NCBI GenBank assembly: GCA_010014835.2
Contig: JAAAKB020129724.1
Location: forward strand, 1 to 21,446
Direction of reading: 5' to 3'
DNA from: Apostichopus leukothele
Taxonomy: Eukaryota > Echinodermata > Holothuroidea > Aspidochirotida > Stichopodidae
Length of the DNA stretch: 21,446 bases
Shown here: positions 1 through 10,468 of the stretch, in pieces
Numbering within the stretch: position 1 is the first letter of the stretch
Layout: each line of letters starts with the position of its first letter
The notes under the pieces: model-generated
Seen by the model: the letters and a program-made list of their open reading frames with translations, nothing else
The model's database searches: none
Told to the model about the DNA's origin: nothing
Made by a program: the position numbers and the translations under genes

Positions 1-847
1 GGGAGGGTGAAAGAACGCCAAATGTGAGTAACCTCATAAAATGCAGATCTGTCACTAAGAAATGATTTGTTCACTTTTAAAAGTACATCCACAATACAGA
101 TTTACATTTGGAAACCAGAAAATTTCCTCACATGATCATCTGGTACCGGCTGCATATCCTATCATGGAAATCCCAATGGGAACATATAAGATTAGGCATA
201 TTGAAGGAACCTTCTTTCAAGCTTTCAAAAAGATAATGCATTCAAAAGACAGATGACAAAAAATTTCTCTCTGACCAGGAAGTCAATTCAAAGAGACAAG
301 TTTACTTTCCAACATAGTTAGGAAGAGTTTCTTTTTTCAAATGTTTGATTCACTTTTGGTGATCCTGAGCGGCATGTAATTATGGAAGACTTCAAAACAT
401 CAACAATGAAGAAACAGAAGGGGGAAAGAAAGGATGTCCTTTGTACATTTTCAGTCCCAAAAGAATCGACAATATTAATAAAAAACATCGTTTGCAATAA
501 AAAAAAAAAGCTGTACTTTGTCCCTTTTAAAGTCCCAGAAGAATTGGTAAAAGTCATCAACTAAATTCTGTTTGTATGATTGTAAAAAATACATATGAAA
601 TGAACAAACAATGTCTATTGTATTTTTAATGATAATTCCTGCTGTATGTATCTGATTTGTATTTTATGATTTACCATTCAACTAAGATAATAACTTAGAA
701 ATGTTCTACATTTCATTGGTATTCTGACACAAAACATTTCTTTCTTCACATGATTTTGTTAACGAACCTCTCAAAATCTCCCCAAGATTGTTGGCTTACT
801 TTTATAGTAATTTAGTGTACTACTTGTAATGTATAGCACTGAAAGTT

Positions 848-975
848 GGCCGGGGCACCGACGGCAAGACAAAAAGGGCATCATGGCAACTTTTGCCATC
901 GGCTGGGTGTATTTTTCAGGGGCACCTCGGCAAACAATGAGGGCATCAGGGCTTTTTGCCGTCGGTGCCATCTGT
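848..975. repeat. Foldback repeat with 14-bp perfect inverted ends
   Basis: ggcaccgacggcaa at 854-867 is the exact reverse complement of ttgccgtcggtgcc at 956-969. Pairing extends imperfectly inward (gggcatcat against gcatcaggg). A third related word, ggggcacctcggcaaa, lies at about 919-934, and a small internal palindrome tggcaacttttgcca lies at about 884-898. It is GC-richer than its surroundings. It could be a small non-autonomous element or part of a dispersed repeat. Confidence 0.6.
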
Positions 976-2334
976 TATGTCAAGCCTTGTAACGCTGTGT
1001 ATTGGTCAGGGTGCATGTCCATAAAATGACGACTATGTCCATAAAATGACGACTTACCTTATACCTACAAGTTAACTTTTTGTTCAGACCACATAAGCAA
1101 TGTCTGGACAAGTGACAACAATATGTTCTTCACTGTTTCTTTCTTTTTTCTTTCTGGTAGATCATAACACAGTGCACAAAGGTCAGCAAGCAATTATGTG
1201 GGTTCGTATAGCAGGTCTTTTTCTTTACTTAAGGGGTGGGGGAGGGGGATGACTGGACAGTACACACGTGGACAAATCAATCTACATTCTATATTCTATG
1301 TGCCCTCTCCCATGTTGCTATGATTTAGCCGTGCCTCCCCCAACACTCCCCCTCCCCCTCCACTTATGAACAGATTTTGAAAGGAATGGGTAGAGCAGTT
1401 GCTTTCCAAATGCTTTCCTACCAAATTAAATAAGAACTGGTTATGGCTTCCCGATTTTTTTCATCTATGGTTTTCTATTGTTTTTTTTGTTGTTTTGTTC
1501 TCAAGAAATCACATCGCTCTAATTGTATAAGTTATTTATACTCAAAAAACATATAACAGTACACAATTTCATACCTAAAAACTTGAAAAATGGCAATGCA
1601 TGGTTCAGAAAACAAATTGAAGAAAACTGGAGGAAAAAACTTCCCTCTATTTTGGTTACAACTATATATTTGATCTTAGTTTTTGGGAAAATAACACTTA
1701 AAATGGGCAATTGTGCCGTACCCAGCAATCCTTCTGCATGGTCGTTGAGATATTTTAATGGCTTATCTTCCTACTTATTCAATCTTTGAGAGGGTTTCAG
1801 CAACTTTGTGGTCTCCGATTTCATCATATATATGGATCCTCTCTGAGCGATGTCTACGCATTAATTTCAGTAAAATTGCAGTACAAAGATATCAACTTTC
1901 AGGTGTATAATTTTTTAACTTTGCGTGGCAAAGTGGATGAAAATTATAAGTGACCGAAATAGTTTCTTATTATGCAGATATGAAGCAATATTGTACTGTT
2001 TCTCCCCTGGTGGTGGGAGGAAAGGTCAGTCTCAATTTTCATAAAAATCTGAAGCATTAAAATGTTAGAAGGGTCTTAAATGGGGGATTAAAATAGACTT
2101 TAACTCTGATATTACATCAACGATGTTACATCGAAGGTGGAATTTCAAACCAGATGGTCAAAACACTAGTCTAATTAAGAATAAAACTGTAGTAATATCT
2201 CCATCATAGGCAGTCAAGTGGGGCTGTTTTGGATGGTGACATTTCAAAACAGAGGGTCAAAATAACCACAATCTAGAAACTAAAAGATCAGATTTACAGG
2301 TCTCCAATGTGGGCAGTGGCATTTGGGAGGAGCC

Positions 2335-2367
2335 AGGGCGGGAGGAGGAGGAGGGGGAGGGGGGGAT
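2335..2367. repeat. G-rich purine tract
   Basis: A run of gga/ggg units ending in seven G. The plus strand could form a G-quadruplex or the duplex a triplex; the shadow frame on the minus strand is a poly-proline run without coding support. Confidence 0.5.
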
Positions 2368-3123
2368 GTTGCTCGGATGTCGCCATTGAAAACAGAGAAT
2401 TGAAGAAAGGGGGAGATAGATTTTACATCATATAGACATGAAATTTGGGATTTATTGTCGTCATATGAACAAAATATGAACGAAACGATCAAATGACAGA
2501 TTTAAATTGAGCTCTGAATTGCCTACACGCATTATATTTAAATGAACTAATAAATAGGGCATTCAAACATTTCATAAAACAATTTGATAGATGACCCCGT
2601 TCCACAAAATTTCATCTCCATCCGACACAATTGATGAAACTTTACTCAGCTTTTGCTCAAATACAGTAGTTCATCAAATACAGTGGATTTACAGACAAGG
2701 AGCCATTAATTATCTTACAAATCGAACTTTCATTAATTATGATTCAATTATTTAATTACAGCACTAGATACTCATTATTAGTCAGATATAAGGACTGCAC
2801 ATTATCCTTTCAATATGAAATGATGACCAGACTAGTTCATCTGCATAATTATTTATGACAGCTGAAAAGTGAGACCGCCAAAGAAAATTGCAGAATGTTT
2901 TCAAAAAATTAGGCTTTTCTCACTTGAGCTAAAACTTGTGGACCATATTATTTCTCAATATGCAGTATTTTTCATATTATTTCTTGTTCAAAAGATGCGT
3001 TAACAAAGTTGTCAGTTTAACCAATAGATCAAATTCCGTATTAAAAAATCTTTGCCCTCGTCATCGTCAAACATATGGACAGCTTTTTCACAAATGTGCC
3101 CCTGGAGGGCAAGGTTCCAGGGA

Positions 3124-3161
3124 GGTGCGGGGTTCCCTGTCCCTCTTTTCAACCCCGCACC
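3124..3161. repeat. Hairpin: 11-bp perfect inverted repeat
   Basis: ggtgcggggtt (3124-3134) and aaccccgcacc (3151-3161) are exact reverse complements with a 16-base loop. It is GC-rich in an AT-rich setting and looks like a fragment of a dispersed repeat. Confidence 0.55.
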
Positions 3162-3372
3162 AATTAAATTAAAGTAGCTTTTTGCCCAACCTTGGTAGTG
3201 GACCTAATTCATGCCTAAGAAATCATCAGCACAATTTGAGGTCTAACATTTTATAAAAGGGTCGGCTCAGGGCCATAAATCTCCTTATTAAACCCCTGGA
3301 TCCAACCCCTTACCATGTGTGGAAAACCATGTATGAATAATCAAGTAGATCAGGAACAGGTTATTAACTTAC

Positions 3373-3450
3373 ATATTTGCCAAGTGTTTGAGATCCTTGT
3401 GGAGAAAAGCTTCGATTGGAAATTCTTTGAATTTATTCTTATCAAGAATT
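3373..3450 (-). CDS. LRR exon c (78 bp)
   Basis: Acceptor CTTTCACAG, donor AT|GTAAGT. It encodes ILDKNKFKEFPIEAFL then HKDLKHLAN and a split codon. Two residues longer than the other repeats, in the part after the conserved Phe. The outgoing split codon shows that the gene continues to the left, but no further exon is recognisable in 1-3372. Confidence 0.7.
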
Positions 3451-6400
3451 CTGTGAAAGAGACGAACAAAACAGAAATTTATACATGCTTCCGAAATCTG
3501 ACAATACTGCAGCACAAAAGAATAAAATTGGGGTGTGGTTCTGTTCATCTTTGGCATTCATTCCAGCAGGGTTCAACAGAGTTAATATATGCATTTATTC
3601 CAACAATGTTTGACCCTCTTAACACTCACAAGATAACAAGAGGTCATTTTTGCATTTCCATTTACCCTATACTAATGGGAAGACATTTCTTGAGGAAATG
3701 TGAAAGTCCTGTTTATAGGATTTTTACAAGGAATTAACAAATATTTCGTTCAGTTTTTTTTTTCGTTCAGCAAATTTTGCATCGCTATGCTATAATTTAC
3801 GCCCACATATGTCGTAGAACTTGTACCATGCCCTGGAGTTCAGCATCGCCACACTACTAAGGATTCAAAAGGAGTTTATCACCTTGGAAATTAAAACAAA
3901 TTTTATGATAAATACTTACATAGATGAAACACTTGAGAGACCAGCAAAAGAATTCTTATGAAGAACTTCTAGCTCATTGTAACTCAGACCACTGAAAATT
4001 AATAAGAAAATAAGACAATTAAAGAAGATAAGTTACCAAATATAAATTAATAATTCTTAAGGGAATTATAAGCATTTGATCAATACTTACAATAATTGCA
4101 CAGTAGTGAAGCTACTTTCATTAGTTCTTTTCTTTAATTAGTGTGTGTGTCTTTTTTTCCTAGTAGTTGATGTCTTTCATTTTAAGTAGTTATCCTAAGA
4201 AGTCATCCATATCATATGAAGTATTTCTTCAAAATTACAAAATCAGTGGACTTTACCCCAAATTCCACAGATTTGAAAAATTCAAAATCTTTGACATAAA
4301 ATATGTTATAATGAAAAATATGATTTTGATTTAAATAGATTTCCAGCATTGTTTACTAAGAAATCAATTAATTTCAGCCACCAGACGATCCCATTCTGAG
4401 AGTAAACTTCTGGCTATATCCGGTTGAGGTTTTCTCACAGTACTTTTTCGTGTGATTTGGTATTTTCTAGCAGCATATATGCTTGAGCTGACTATTATAC
4501 GATCAGGGGAAGGCCAATGGGATATTTAGGCAGTCGAGTACAGCAGGAATGTAAGCTTGTATCCTAACATATATAAAACATAGATAGGCCTTACATAACC
4601 TTAACATTAACAAAATATTCTACATTTTAAAGGACTTTTTTTTTTCAATATACAAGGTACATTGTAGTTTGCTTCTAAGTCCATTCATAACTTTCCAACA
4701 GGAATGTAAGCTTGTATCCTAACACATATAAAACATATATAAGCCTATATAACCTTAACATCAACAAAAGATTCTACATTTTAAAGGACTTTGGCTGTTT
4801 TCTTCGTACCATTCCCTGCAGTGTTGCGGTTACAAATTTCCTCAGACATATTTCGGTATGTTTACCTCTCTCTCCTTTTTACCCCCTCGTAACTAATACC
4901 CATATCTTGAGATCCATAATATGGTTCTTATCACAGGAAACTATTTTTGGTTTGAGTAGTCAAGCTTGCTCTATCACAGCAGGACACCAATCTGATCCAT
5001 GTGCAGTGACAAAAAAAAACCCAAGAATACAATTGATTTAGGTAAAAAATGAAATACTTTTCCAGCTACACAGAAAATCTTGAGTTAATCTGGATCGATG
5101 ACCATCATGCATACAAATTCAGAATTCTGATCCGGAAACAGGCAACAGGGTACAGTAGACGCTTAACAAAAGCTTGGACAATTCAACTACATTTACTAAA
5201 ATTTGCAGGTTGTTTCTGACCTTTTCTTTCTTTTTTTTTACATTTGTAAGAAAAAGGAATGTTTTTGACAAGGTTGCTAAGGGAAAATTGATTTCCTTTG
5301 AAGTCCATTTGACACACCCATTTGCAGACTTTAAAGCAGTTAAAGGAAGAGAATAACCAAAACTGTAGTGAAATGTATTTTGTGTGTTTCCGTATTGTTG
5401 TCTGTTACATAATATTTGGTTTCTTCGTGTGTGTTTGCTGGTTGATGTTTGTGCAATTTAGTGAAATTTAGTGAAATTTGTCTAGTTTTATTTGTGCCAA
5501 AAAACAAACTATAAAATGATAAAATGTTGTATTTAGTACTGTAAGTTTTCTATTTTGAATTTCGATAGTTTTACGGAGCAATGGAGTCTATGTGCGACTG
5601 CGAGCGAGTAGAATAAATTGCGGTGACTCCAACTTTTGTACAAAACCGTCCTTATTTTCGTCTTGCCACGACCGTTACAAAAACATTATTAAAACAGTAC
5701 CTATTTCCACAAACTTTGGCATAAATTGTTTCCAAAACTAGTTTAGCCAGACAAGAATTAGACCACTGCTGGGAGTGTACATCCCCCATTTTAAGCCACA
5801 CACAAAAAAACAAACATATTAACTAGCCTTACCTTGCATTTTAGACCTTATTTATAGACCTTCTTTGTAGTCTAAATATAATGCCTCAAAATGCCACCAT
5901 ATGACGTCTGAATTTTTAAAAAAAGATTCTATGCGGGTACAGGTACAGACTCAATAAATTTAGGCCTTGCCTTCTTATTAGCTTTGGGCCCTGAGCTGTA
6001 TCCTTAATCCGGGCCTGAGTAATAGTCCGAACTGCAGTACTATGTTAGTTGTTAACCAATAATGTGTCTGGAACATGGAATTAACAATAACTTAAAAGGT
6101 TAGGACATAACATGCCAATGAGTGGGAACAAAATTCCAGATGTAACCCATAAAATATTTGTTGTGGTTTTGAGAGAGGTGTGAAAGTCGTCAAGACCGAT
6201 GTAACCATGGCATGTGGTAGATTGCATGTTAACATACCTCTACTGCCCTCATGCTGGGAGCTCTATAAGTAAAACTTACCCACAATTCCAAAATGCGGCC
6301 CACAGGTAAATCAAACACACGTGAAGAATTTCTAAATTTAGGAAAATTTATCATAATTCTTAAGCAGGGATAAAATTACATCATCTTTAATGAAAATGTT

Positions 6401-7255
6401 GCTTTTTTTGCGGCAAGCTGATAAATCACACATATAGGCTGAGACAAAGAACTTCGATCAGAGTGGTTCCATTTTGTTTCAGCTGCGTACATTTCACACT
6501 GGTTTGCACAGTAGCGTAAGATCAATTTGACCATTGCAAGCCAATATGTCTTATTTACGTACGATTGGATAACCCTGTCAAGCTCATGTAACTAGTGGTT
6601 TTAACTGCATGCCGGCTACAAATAAATGAGTTAACTCTTTAAACCAGCACAATAAACTTTGTATCAGGACCACAAAAAAATCTTTTTCTCTTTTTTTTGC
6701 CCTTTCATTTTTTTGAAAAAAATTCTGAACTTATTGACTGATTTCATTGCCCCTGGATCATACTTTTGAGTAATTATATTTTGAACAAAATTTCGTTGTG
6801 AAAGGAGACATTACACGAGAAGTTTACATTCAATTTTTTTGTTCATTTTGCTCCTACTCTGCGAATGGATCAAAATTTTGGCATATGATTTATACATCAT
6901 CATGATTTGCGATTACTTAGTACACACTAGTGACAACAAAGTATTTTGACACTCTCGAGATAGTTGTCTCAATCTGATAGTGTAGATCTGTGTGATGCAG
7001 ACCAAATTAGAACAGAAGAACATGTCCAATCAGCCGTTACAGCTTACAAGTACATTTTTAAATTGAAATCAAAATCAAAATTAACACAGTAAAAATTTAT
7101 TGGCGTAAAAATGCATAAACGATACAATGACTCTCTTTAATTGAAATTGTAGAAGTTGCATATGAAATGTACAGTATACTCACAGTTCTTTGACATTGTT
7201 GAGACCTTTGAAGGATTTCGGTGGAATTTTGGTGAGCTTGTTGTGAGAGAAATCC
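3373..7255 (-). CDS. Internal part of a leucine-rich-repeat gene (LGR/relaxin-receptor or Slit type), three exons seen
   Basis: Three short minus-strand exons, each flanked by AG and GT, each encode one typical extracellular LRR: DFSHNKLTKIPPKSFKGL..., GLSYNELEVLHKNSFAGL... and ILDKNKFKEFPIEAFL.... All junctions fall at phase 2 inside the last hydrophobic codon of a repeat, so the pieces join in frame. One LRR per roughly 72-bp exon with phase-2 introns is known for glycoprotein-hormone-receptor/LGR/RXFP genes and is also seen in Slit-like genes. Such proteins work at the cell surface or outside the cell, binding protein ligands through the LRR solenoid. Signal peptide, N-cap, C-cap and any membrane region lie outside the visible exons, so the exact family is not decided. 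Introns are 3192 and 469 bp. Confidence 0.72.
3920..3991 (-). CDS. LRR exon b (72 bp)
   Basis: Acceptor AATTTTCAG, donor AT|GTAAGT. It encodes GLSYNELEVLHKNSFAGL then SSVSS and a split hydrophobic codon. Incoming phase matches exon a (CT+T = Leu) and outgoing phase matches exon c (AT+A = Ile). Confidence 0.75.
3992..7183. other. Long intron of the LRR gene, no further exon recognised
   Basis: Sequence between LRR exons a and b. Donor-like words on the minus strand at about 4087, 5831 and 6285 were examined and do not border LRR-coding sequence. It holds the 94-bp direct repeats at 4544 and 4699 and otherwise unremarkable AT-rich DNA. Confidence 0.55.
4544..4792. repeat. Direct repeat pair, about 94 bp, 155 bp apart
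   Basis: Both copies (4544-4637 and 4699-4792) start caggaatgtaagcttgtatc and end ttctacattttaaaggactt, with scattered differences between. The 61-bp spacer includes a T-run. It looks like a local segmental duplication. Confidence 0.75.
7184..7255 (-). CDS. LRR exon a (72 bp)
   Basis: Acceptor TTTCATTGCAG, donor CT|GTGAGT. It encodes DFSHNKLTKIPPKSFKGL followed by NNVKE and a split Leu, matching the LxxNxLxxIPxxxFxGLxxLxxL pattern. Its first base completes a codon begun in an upstream exon, so at least one more exon must lie to the right; none was found in this window. Confidence 0.75.
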
Positions 7256-7638
7256 CTGCAATGAAAGTAATAAGAACAGCTGTCAACGTTTAAAGAAGAC
7301 AAAGCGTTCAGAAACTGCAAAACATTAAATATCCTACTAATCAATTTATATAATTGCCATGGTACCAAATAATTTCTTTCTACTTTTTTTCATTGATTTA
7401 CAAAAACATTTTTACAAGAACATTTACATAATTATGTGTTCATAGGCAAATAAGTGCAGTATGTCTTCATATACAAGTAAAATGTACATGTTATACTTGT
7501 ATCTTTAATATACTTCTTGTACATGCATGGAGAGGGAAAAAAGACCATGTGCAAATACTCTCTAGTTCATTTTTCCTCTAAATTAGTTCAATCTTTATTA
7601 CCTAAATAATACAGTTTGTTGGTCACTGTTTTGATTTG

Positions 7639-8026
7639 AAGTCCTTCTACATTGTCCAATTTTCGCATTAATTTCACATGTACATGTCAATATTTCCCTC
7701 CATGTCGAAGGTTTCTATATCTCTTAATGTTTTGATTTGAAGTCCGACCCCTACAAAGTAGGCCTAAACTTCTGCTGGGTTCAATTCGACTTCACCTAAA
7801 CTCCTCTTACAGGACCCCCAACCACTGCATGACCTATGATGGATACACGCTTATGTTGCCATAGGTACCATTGAATATATTGACCCACATTGGCCTAGCT
7901 CCTGATATCATGAATTCATTTAGTAAAACATTAATAAGTCCTTCTACTTTGTCCCCATTTTATTTTCCCATTAATTTCACATTTCACATGCATGTCAATA
8001 TTTCCCTTCCATGTCTAAGTTTTCTA
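7639..8026. repeat. Direct repeat pair, about 80-90 bp, near 297 bp apart
   Basis: 7639-7718 and 7936-8026 share aagtccttctac, cattaatttcaca, catgtcaatatttccct and ccatgtc..aag.tttct in the same order, with small insertions in the second copy. A further ttttgatttgaagtcc word is at about 7629 and 7729. Confidence 0.65.
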
Positions 8027-8160
8027 ATATTTGTAATCAGCTTTTCTCATCTCTTGCCAAGGAAGTCCAAGTCACTGCGGTATGTGGCCACTATGTTACA
8101 CATACATACTGTCATAGCATCCCACACATAAACTACTGCCACTCAGGAAGTCTGTAAGTT

Positions 8161-8240
8161 ACATGTACATGTACATGTACATGTACATGTACATGTACAT
8201 GTACATGTACATGTACATGTACATATACATACACATACAC
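8161..8240. repeat. ACATGT hexanucleotide microsatellite
   Basis: About eleven perfect ACATGT units from 8161 to 8225, then degenerate acatac/acacac units to about 8246. The unit is its own reverse complement, so the whole array can fold back on itself. Confidence 0.92.
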
Positions 8241-9723
8241 ACGCATACGGGTTTCGATACCTTTGGGAGGACCAATTTCGAAACCGGCCCGAAACATTCT
8301 GGAGAGGACCACTACTTATAACATTACTTTGTGAGTGTTTTGAATTGTCTGCTCATATCATGGGGACAAGCAATATGAAAACCATTTAAAGAATCAAAAA
8401 TATTGCTTCAGGTTACCAGTTGTGTTGTATTAGTAAGAGGACACTTGACTTGCAGGTATTCATATACAACAGGGGACCTCCTGAGGGTGTGTTTGGTTTC
8501 TAATATCTCTAATCTATATAGGACCTTCTGCAGGACTTGCTGTTCAAAATCATGCCATGTACAATTGTTCCTATCACAAGATACAAAATGCAATTCTTTG
8601 TACCATATACAAGCAGACTGAACAGGCCTCTCACTGGGTCAGATGATTTCAAATAATAAAAATATACCCAAGAGCAGTAACTGTTACTTCACAGTTTTGC
8701 CTGTACAAGATGAATCACTGTTTTCTGCAGTATACTTGTGCACATTAAGGTTCTTTTACCAGATAAATTTTTATAGGGCAGTACAACTTATTTTTTATTA
8801 CATAGGATCTCAAGACATGAACCCATGTTTACATGTGCATGTTTAAAACCTCTGTGGGTAATATTGGCAGCCATTAGATGTTTTCTGTTTTCAAAAGTGT
8901 GAAGTTGACTCTGACACGAAATAAAACACACAAAGATCAGTATCACGTTTGAGTTTTTTCTTTAAGAACTGAATTTAACAAAACAGGAACTTAACATAAA
9001 ACAATCATTTCTCTCATCCTTGTTGCACTCTTTTCAAATCAATATTAAGACACCAGTAATGACTGTTTATAGCCAGGATGAAGTGGAAATTTCTGGAATC
9101 AGTGAACCTGGGTATTCAATGTTTCTTTCCTAAGAGTCAACTGTTTGGTGCTTTGTGAAAAAGCGTCCAACTTTCTGAAAAAACGCAATGCATCAATGGG
9201 TTCGTGCTAAAATCAAACCTTTATGTCACAACTACTATTTAAATAATGGAGAAAGTCTTGAATGTGTATTAACAAAAATCAGCACTTCATCTTGGTCTGT
9301 CACTAATACTTTCTGATCAATGTAGCTTATAGACTTCTTTTACAAATTAAACCATGATCGCATTAGGCAATTCCTTCTTAGGCCAAGTGGTATTATGTGG
9401 TATTATGTAACAGGTTTGTCCCCTGCTTTGGCTAGCTGGTTTACTGTAGCACTATTGAGCAATTAACAATTGGTGGGGTCAGTTCATTAGGAGCCACAGT
9501 TTTCACCTAAATTCTGCTGTTGGCTTGCCAATTGCAGAAAGGAACAATATGCATAGTGTGTACTTATGTTCACTGCCATTGATTGATTAATCATTTGTCA
9601 TTTAGTTTCAAGTAAATAATCAAAAGCAGTTAAGGACAGTGTTCTTTTGATCTAGACAAATACTGCAAAGTAGCATAATTTCAGCAGCGTATTCATTTGT
9701 AAAACACACCTGGAACAATATAT

Positions 9724-9796
9724 GATGAAACAAACATATAACTTGAAAAAGATGAAACAAACATATAACTTGAAAAAGATGAAACAAACATAAAAA
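9724..9796. repeat. 27-bp tandem repeat, about 2.7 copies
   Basis: Units begin gatgaaacaaacatataact at 9724, 9751 and 9778, the third partial. Open on the minus strand as a nine-residue repeat but with no other coding support. Confidence 0.8.
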
Positions 9797-9927
9797 CATG
9801 AGTATGAGCTCCCAAGGATTAAAACTCTAAAGCAGGTCTCAGTATTACCTACATGCAATACTGTACATCCATAGCAGTACTACCAATTATGAAGATTTCT
9901 GGTCCTTCATCTGAAAAGTACAGTGTA

Positions 9928-10292
9928 AACTACAAAAAAAGAAGAATATTTCCACTTCAATGTGGAGGGTTGGTTAACTCTTTTAATTATCAATGGGTTG
10001 CTATTTTTCCTTCAATTTTTGCTTTTGTATTAGATTGTATACAGGTTAAGTTGAACTACCAAAATGAAGATGCCTTCCACTTCAATGTGGAGGGTTGGTT
10101 AACTCTTTTAATTATCAATGGGTTGCTATTTTCCCTTCAATTTTTGCTTTTGTATCAGACTGTATACAGGTTAAATTGAAACTATCAAAAAGAAGATATC
10201 TCCACTTCAATATGGAGGGTTAGTTAACTCTATTAATAGCGAATGTGTTGCTACTTTCCTTTCCGTTTTTGTTGTTGTATTAGGTTGTATAC
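9928..10292. repeat. 125-bp tandem repeat, three copies, built from the gene's last codons plus 3'UTR
   Basis: Anchor word tccacttcaa recurs at 9951, 10076 and 10201, and tgtatac-type words at 10035, 10160 and 10285, giving a period of 125. The rightmost copy contains the real end of exon 4 (VYNLIQQQKRKGK then stop). On the minus strand the other two copies read VYSLIQKQKLKGK and VYNLIQKQKLKEK, each also followed by a stop. The two left copies are nearly identical to each other over the 3'UTR part and differ more from the gene copy. Each left copy carries ATTAAA on the minus strand (10112-10107 and 9987-9982), a possible polyadenylation signal. Confidence 0.85.
9982..10112 (-). terminator. 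Candidate polyadenylation signals ATTAAA for the recombinase-like gene
   Basis: Two ATTAAA hexamers on the minus strand, at 10112-10107 and 9987-9982, lie about 140 and 265 bases after the stop codon and sit at the same position in two copies of the 125-bp repeat. The gene-proximal copy has a changed word there (attaatag). No AATAAA is obvious on this strand nearby. Use is inference. Confidence 0.4.
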
Positions 10293-10468
10293 TTTGTATT
10301 TTAGTCCTTTCCAGTCTCTTTGAGCTAGTGCTTCTTCTGCAGCTAAACAGGAGGTGCACTCTGACTTGTTTGGAATTCGATGCAGTTGGACATGTTTTTT
10401 GAAGTGTCGAAGCACTGCTTCATTTTCAGATGTTGTCCATGCTCGCTTCTTCTCTTTCTTTTGTACAC
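10251..10468 (-). CDS. Exon 4 of the recombinase-like gene: SANT/Myb-like C-terminal module
   Basis: The exon starts after an acceptor TTTGAAG and completes a split Gly codon, then reads VQKKEKKRAWTTSENEAVL and ends with a basic tail QQQKRKGK and stop TAG at 10253-10251. The Trp-rich helical pattern (W894, W936), a Cys-x2-Cys (C921, C924) and the ending WKxxKYxVYNxI match the C-terminal domain that I recall following this recombinase family in other animals. It probably helps DNA binding. The last 13 codons also occur, diverged, in two tandem copies immediately downstream (see the 125-bp repeat). Confidence 0.82.

Larger units (their letters stand above)
1..3372. other. No recognisable gene; AT-rich DNA with short repeats
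   Basis: Open frames here are short and lack recognisable domains or convincing splice context. The stretch would be intron or 3' flank of the LRR gene if that gene continues leftward. It contains the foldback at 848-975, a 20-bp direct repeat near 1015-1054 (tgtccataaaatgacgact twice), G-rich and C-rich tracts at about 1230-1250 and 1336-1362, a GGA-rich tract at about 2335-2367 and the hairpin at 3124-3161. Confidence 0.6.
7256..9927. other. Gene-free interval between the LRR exons and the recombinase-like gene
   Basis: I see no LRR-coding exon and no long open frame. Contents are the direct repeats at 7639/7936, the ACATGT microsatellite at 8161, a short segment with gaggacc words at about 8245-8320 and the 27-bp repeat at 9724. 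Confidence 0.55.

Noticed and set aside
3315-3737. 140-codon plus-strand open frame
   Set aside because: It lies opposite LRR exon c, has no domain, and the minus strand has clear splice-bounded coding sequence.
4087-4145. Donor-like word with a short frame reading SSFTTVQLL on the minus strand, as a fourth LRR exon
   Set aside because: No acceptor at the right place, no LxxNxL half, and the repeat is too short.
5560-5695. Possible LTR-like end (polyadenylation word, then a stretch ending CGTTACA)
   Set aside because: No matching start, no second copy and no internal sequence in the window, so the resemblance is too weak to annotate.
6284-6345. Minus-strand stretch with a strong donor TGG|GTAAGT and an open frame, as an exon between LRR exons
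   Set aside because: The product does not look like an LRR, and the only plausible acceptor gives a length that breaks the phase between exons a and b.
9853-10179. 108-codon plus-strand open frame
   Set aside because: It runs through the 125-bp tandem repeat antisense to the gene end; its internal repetition comes from that array.
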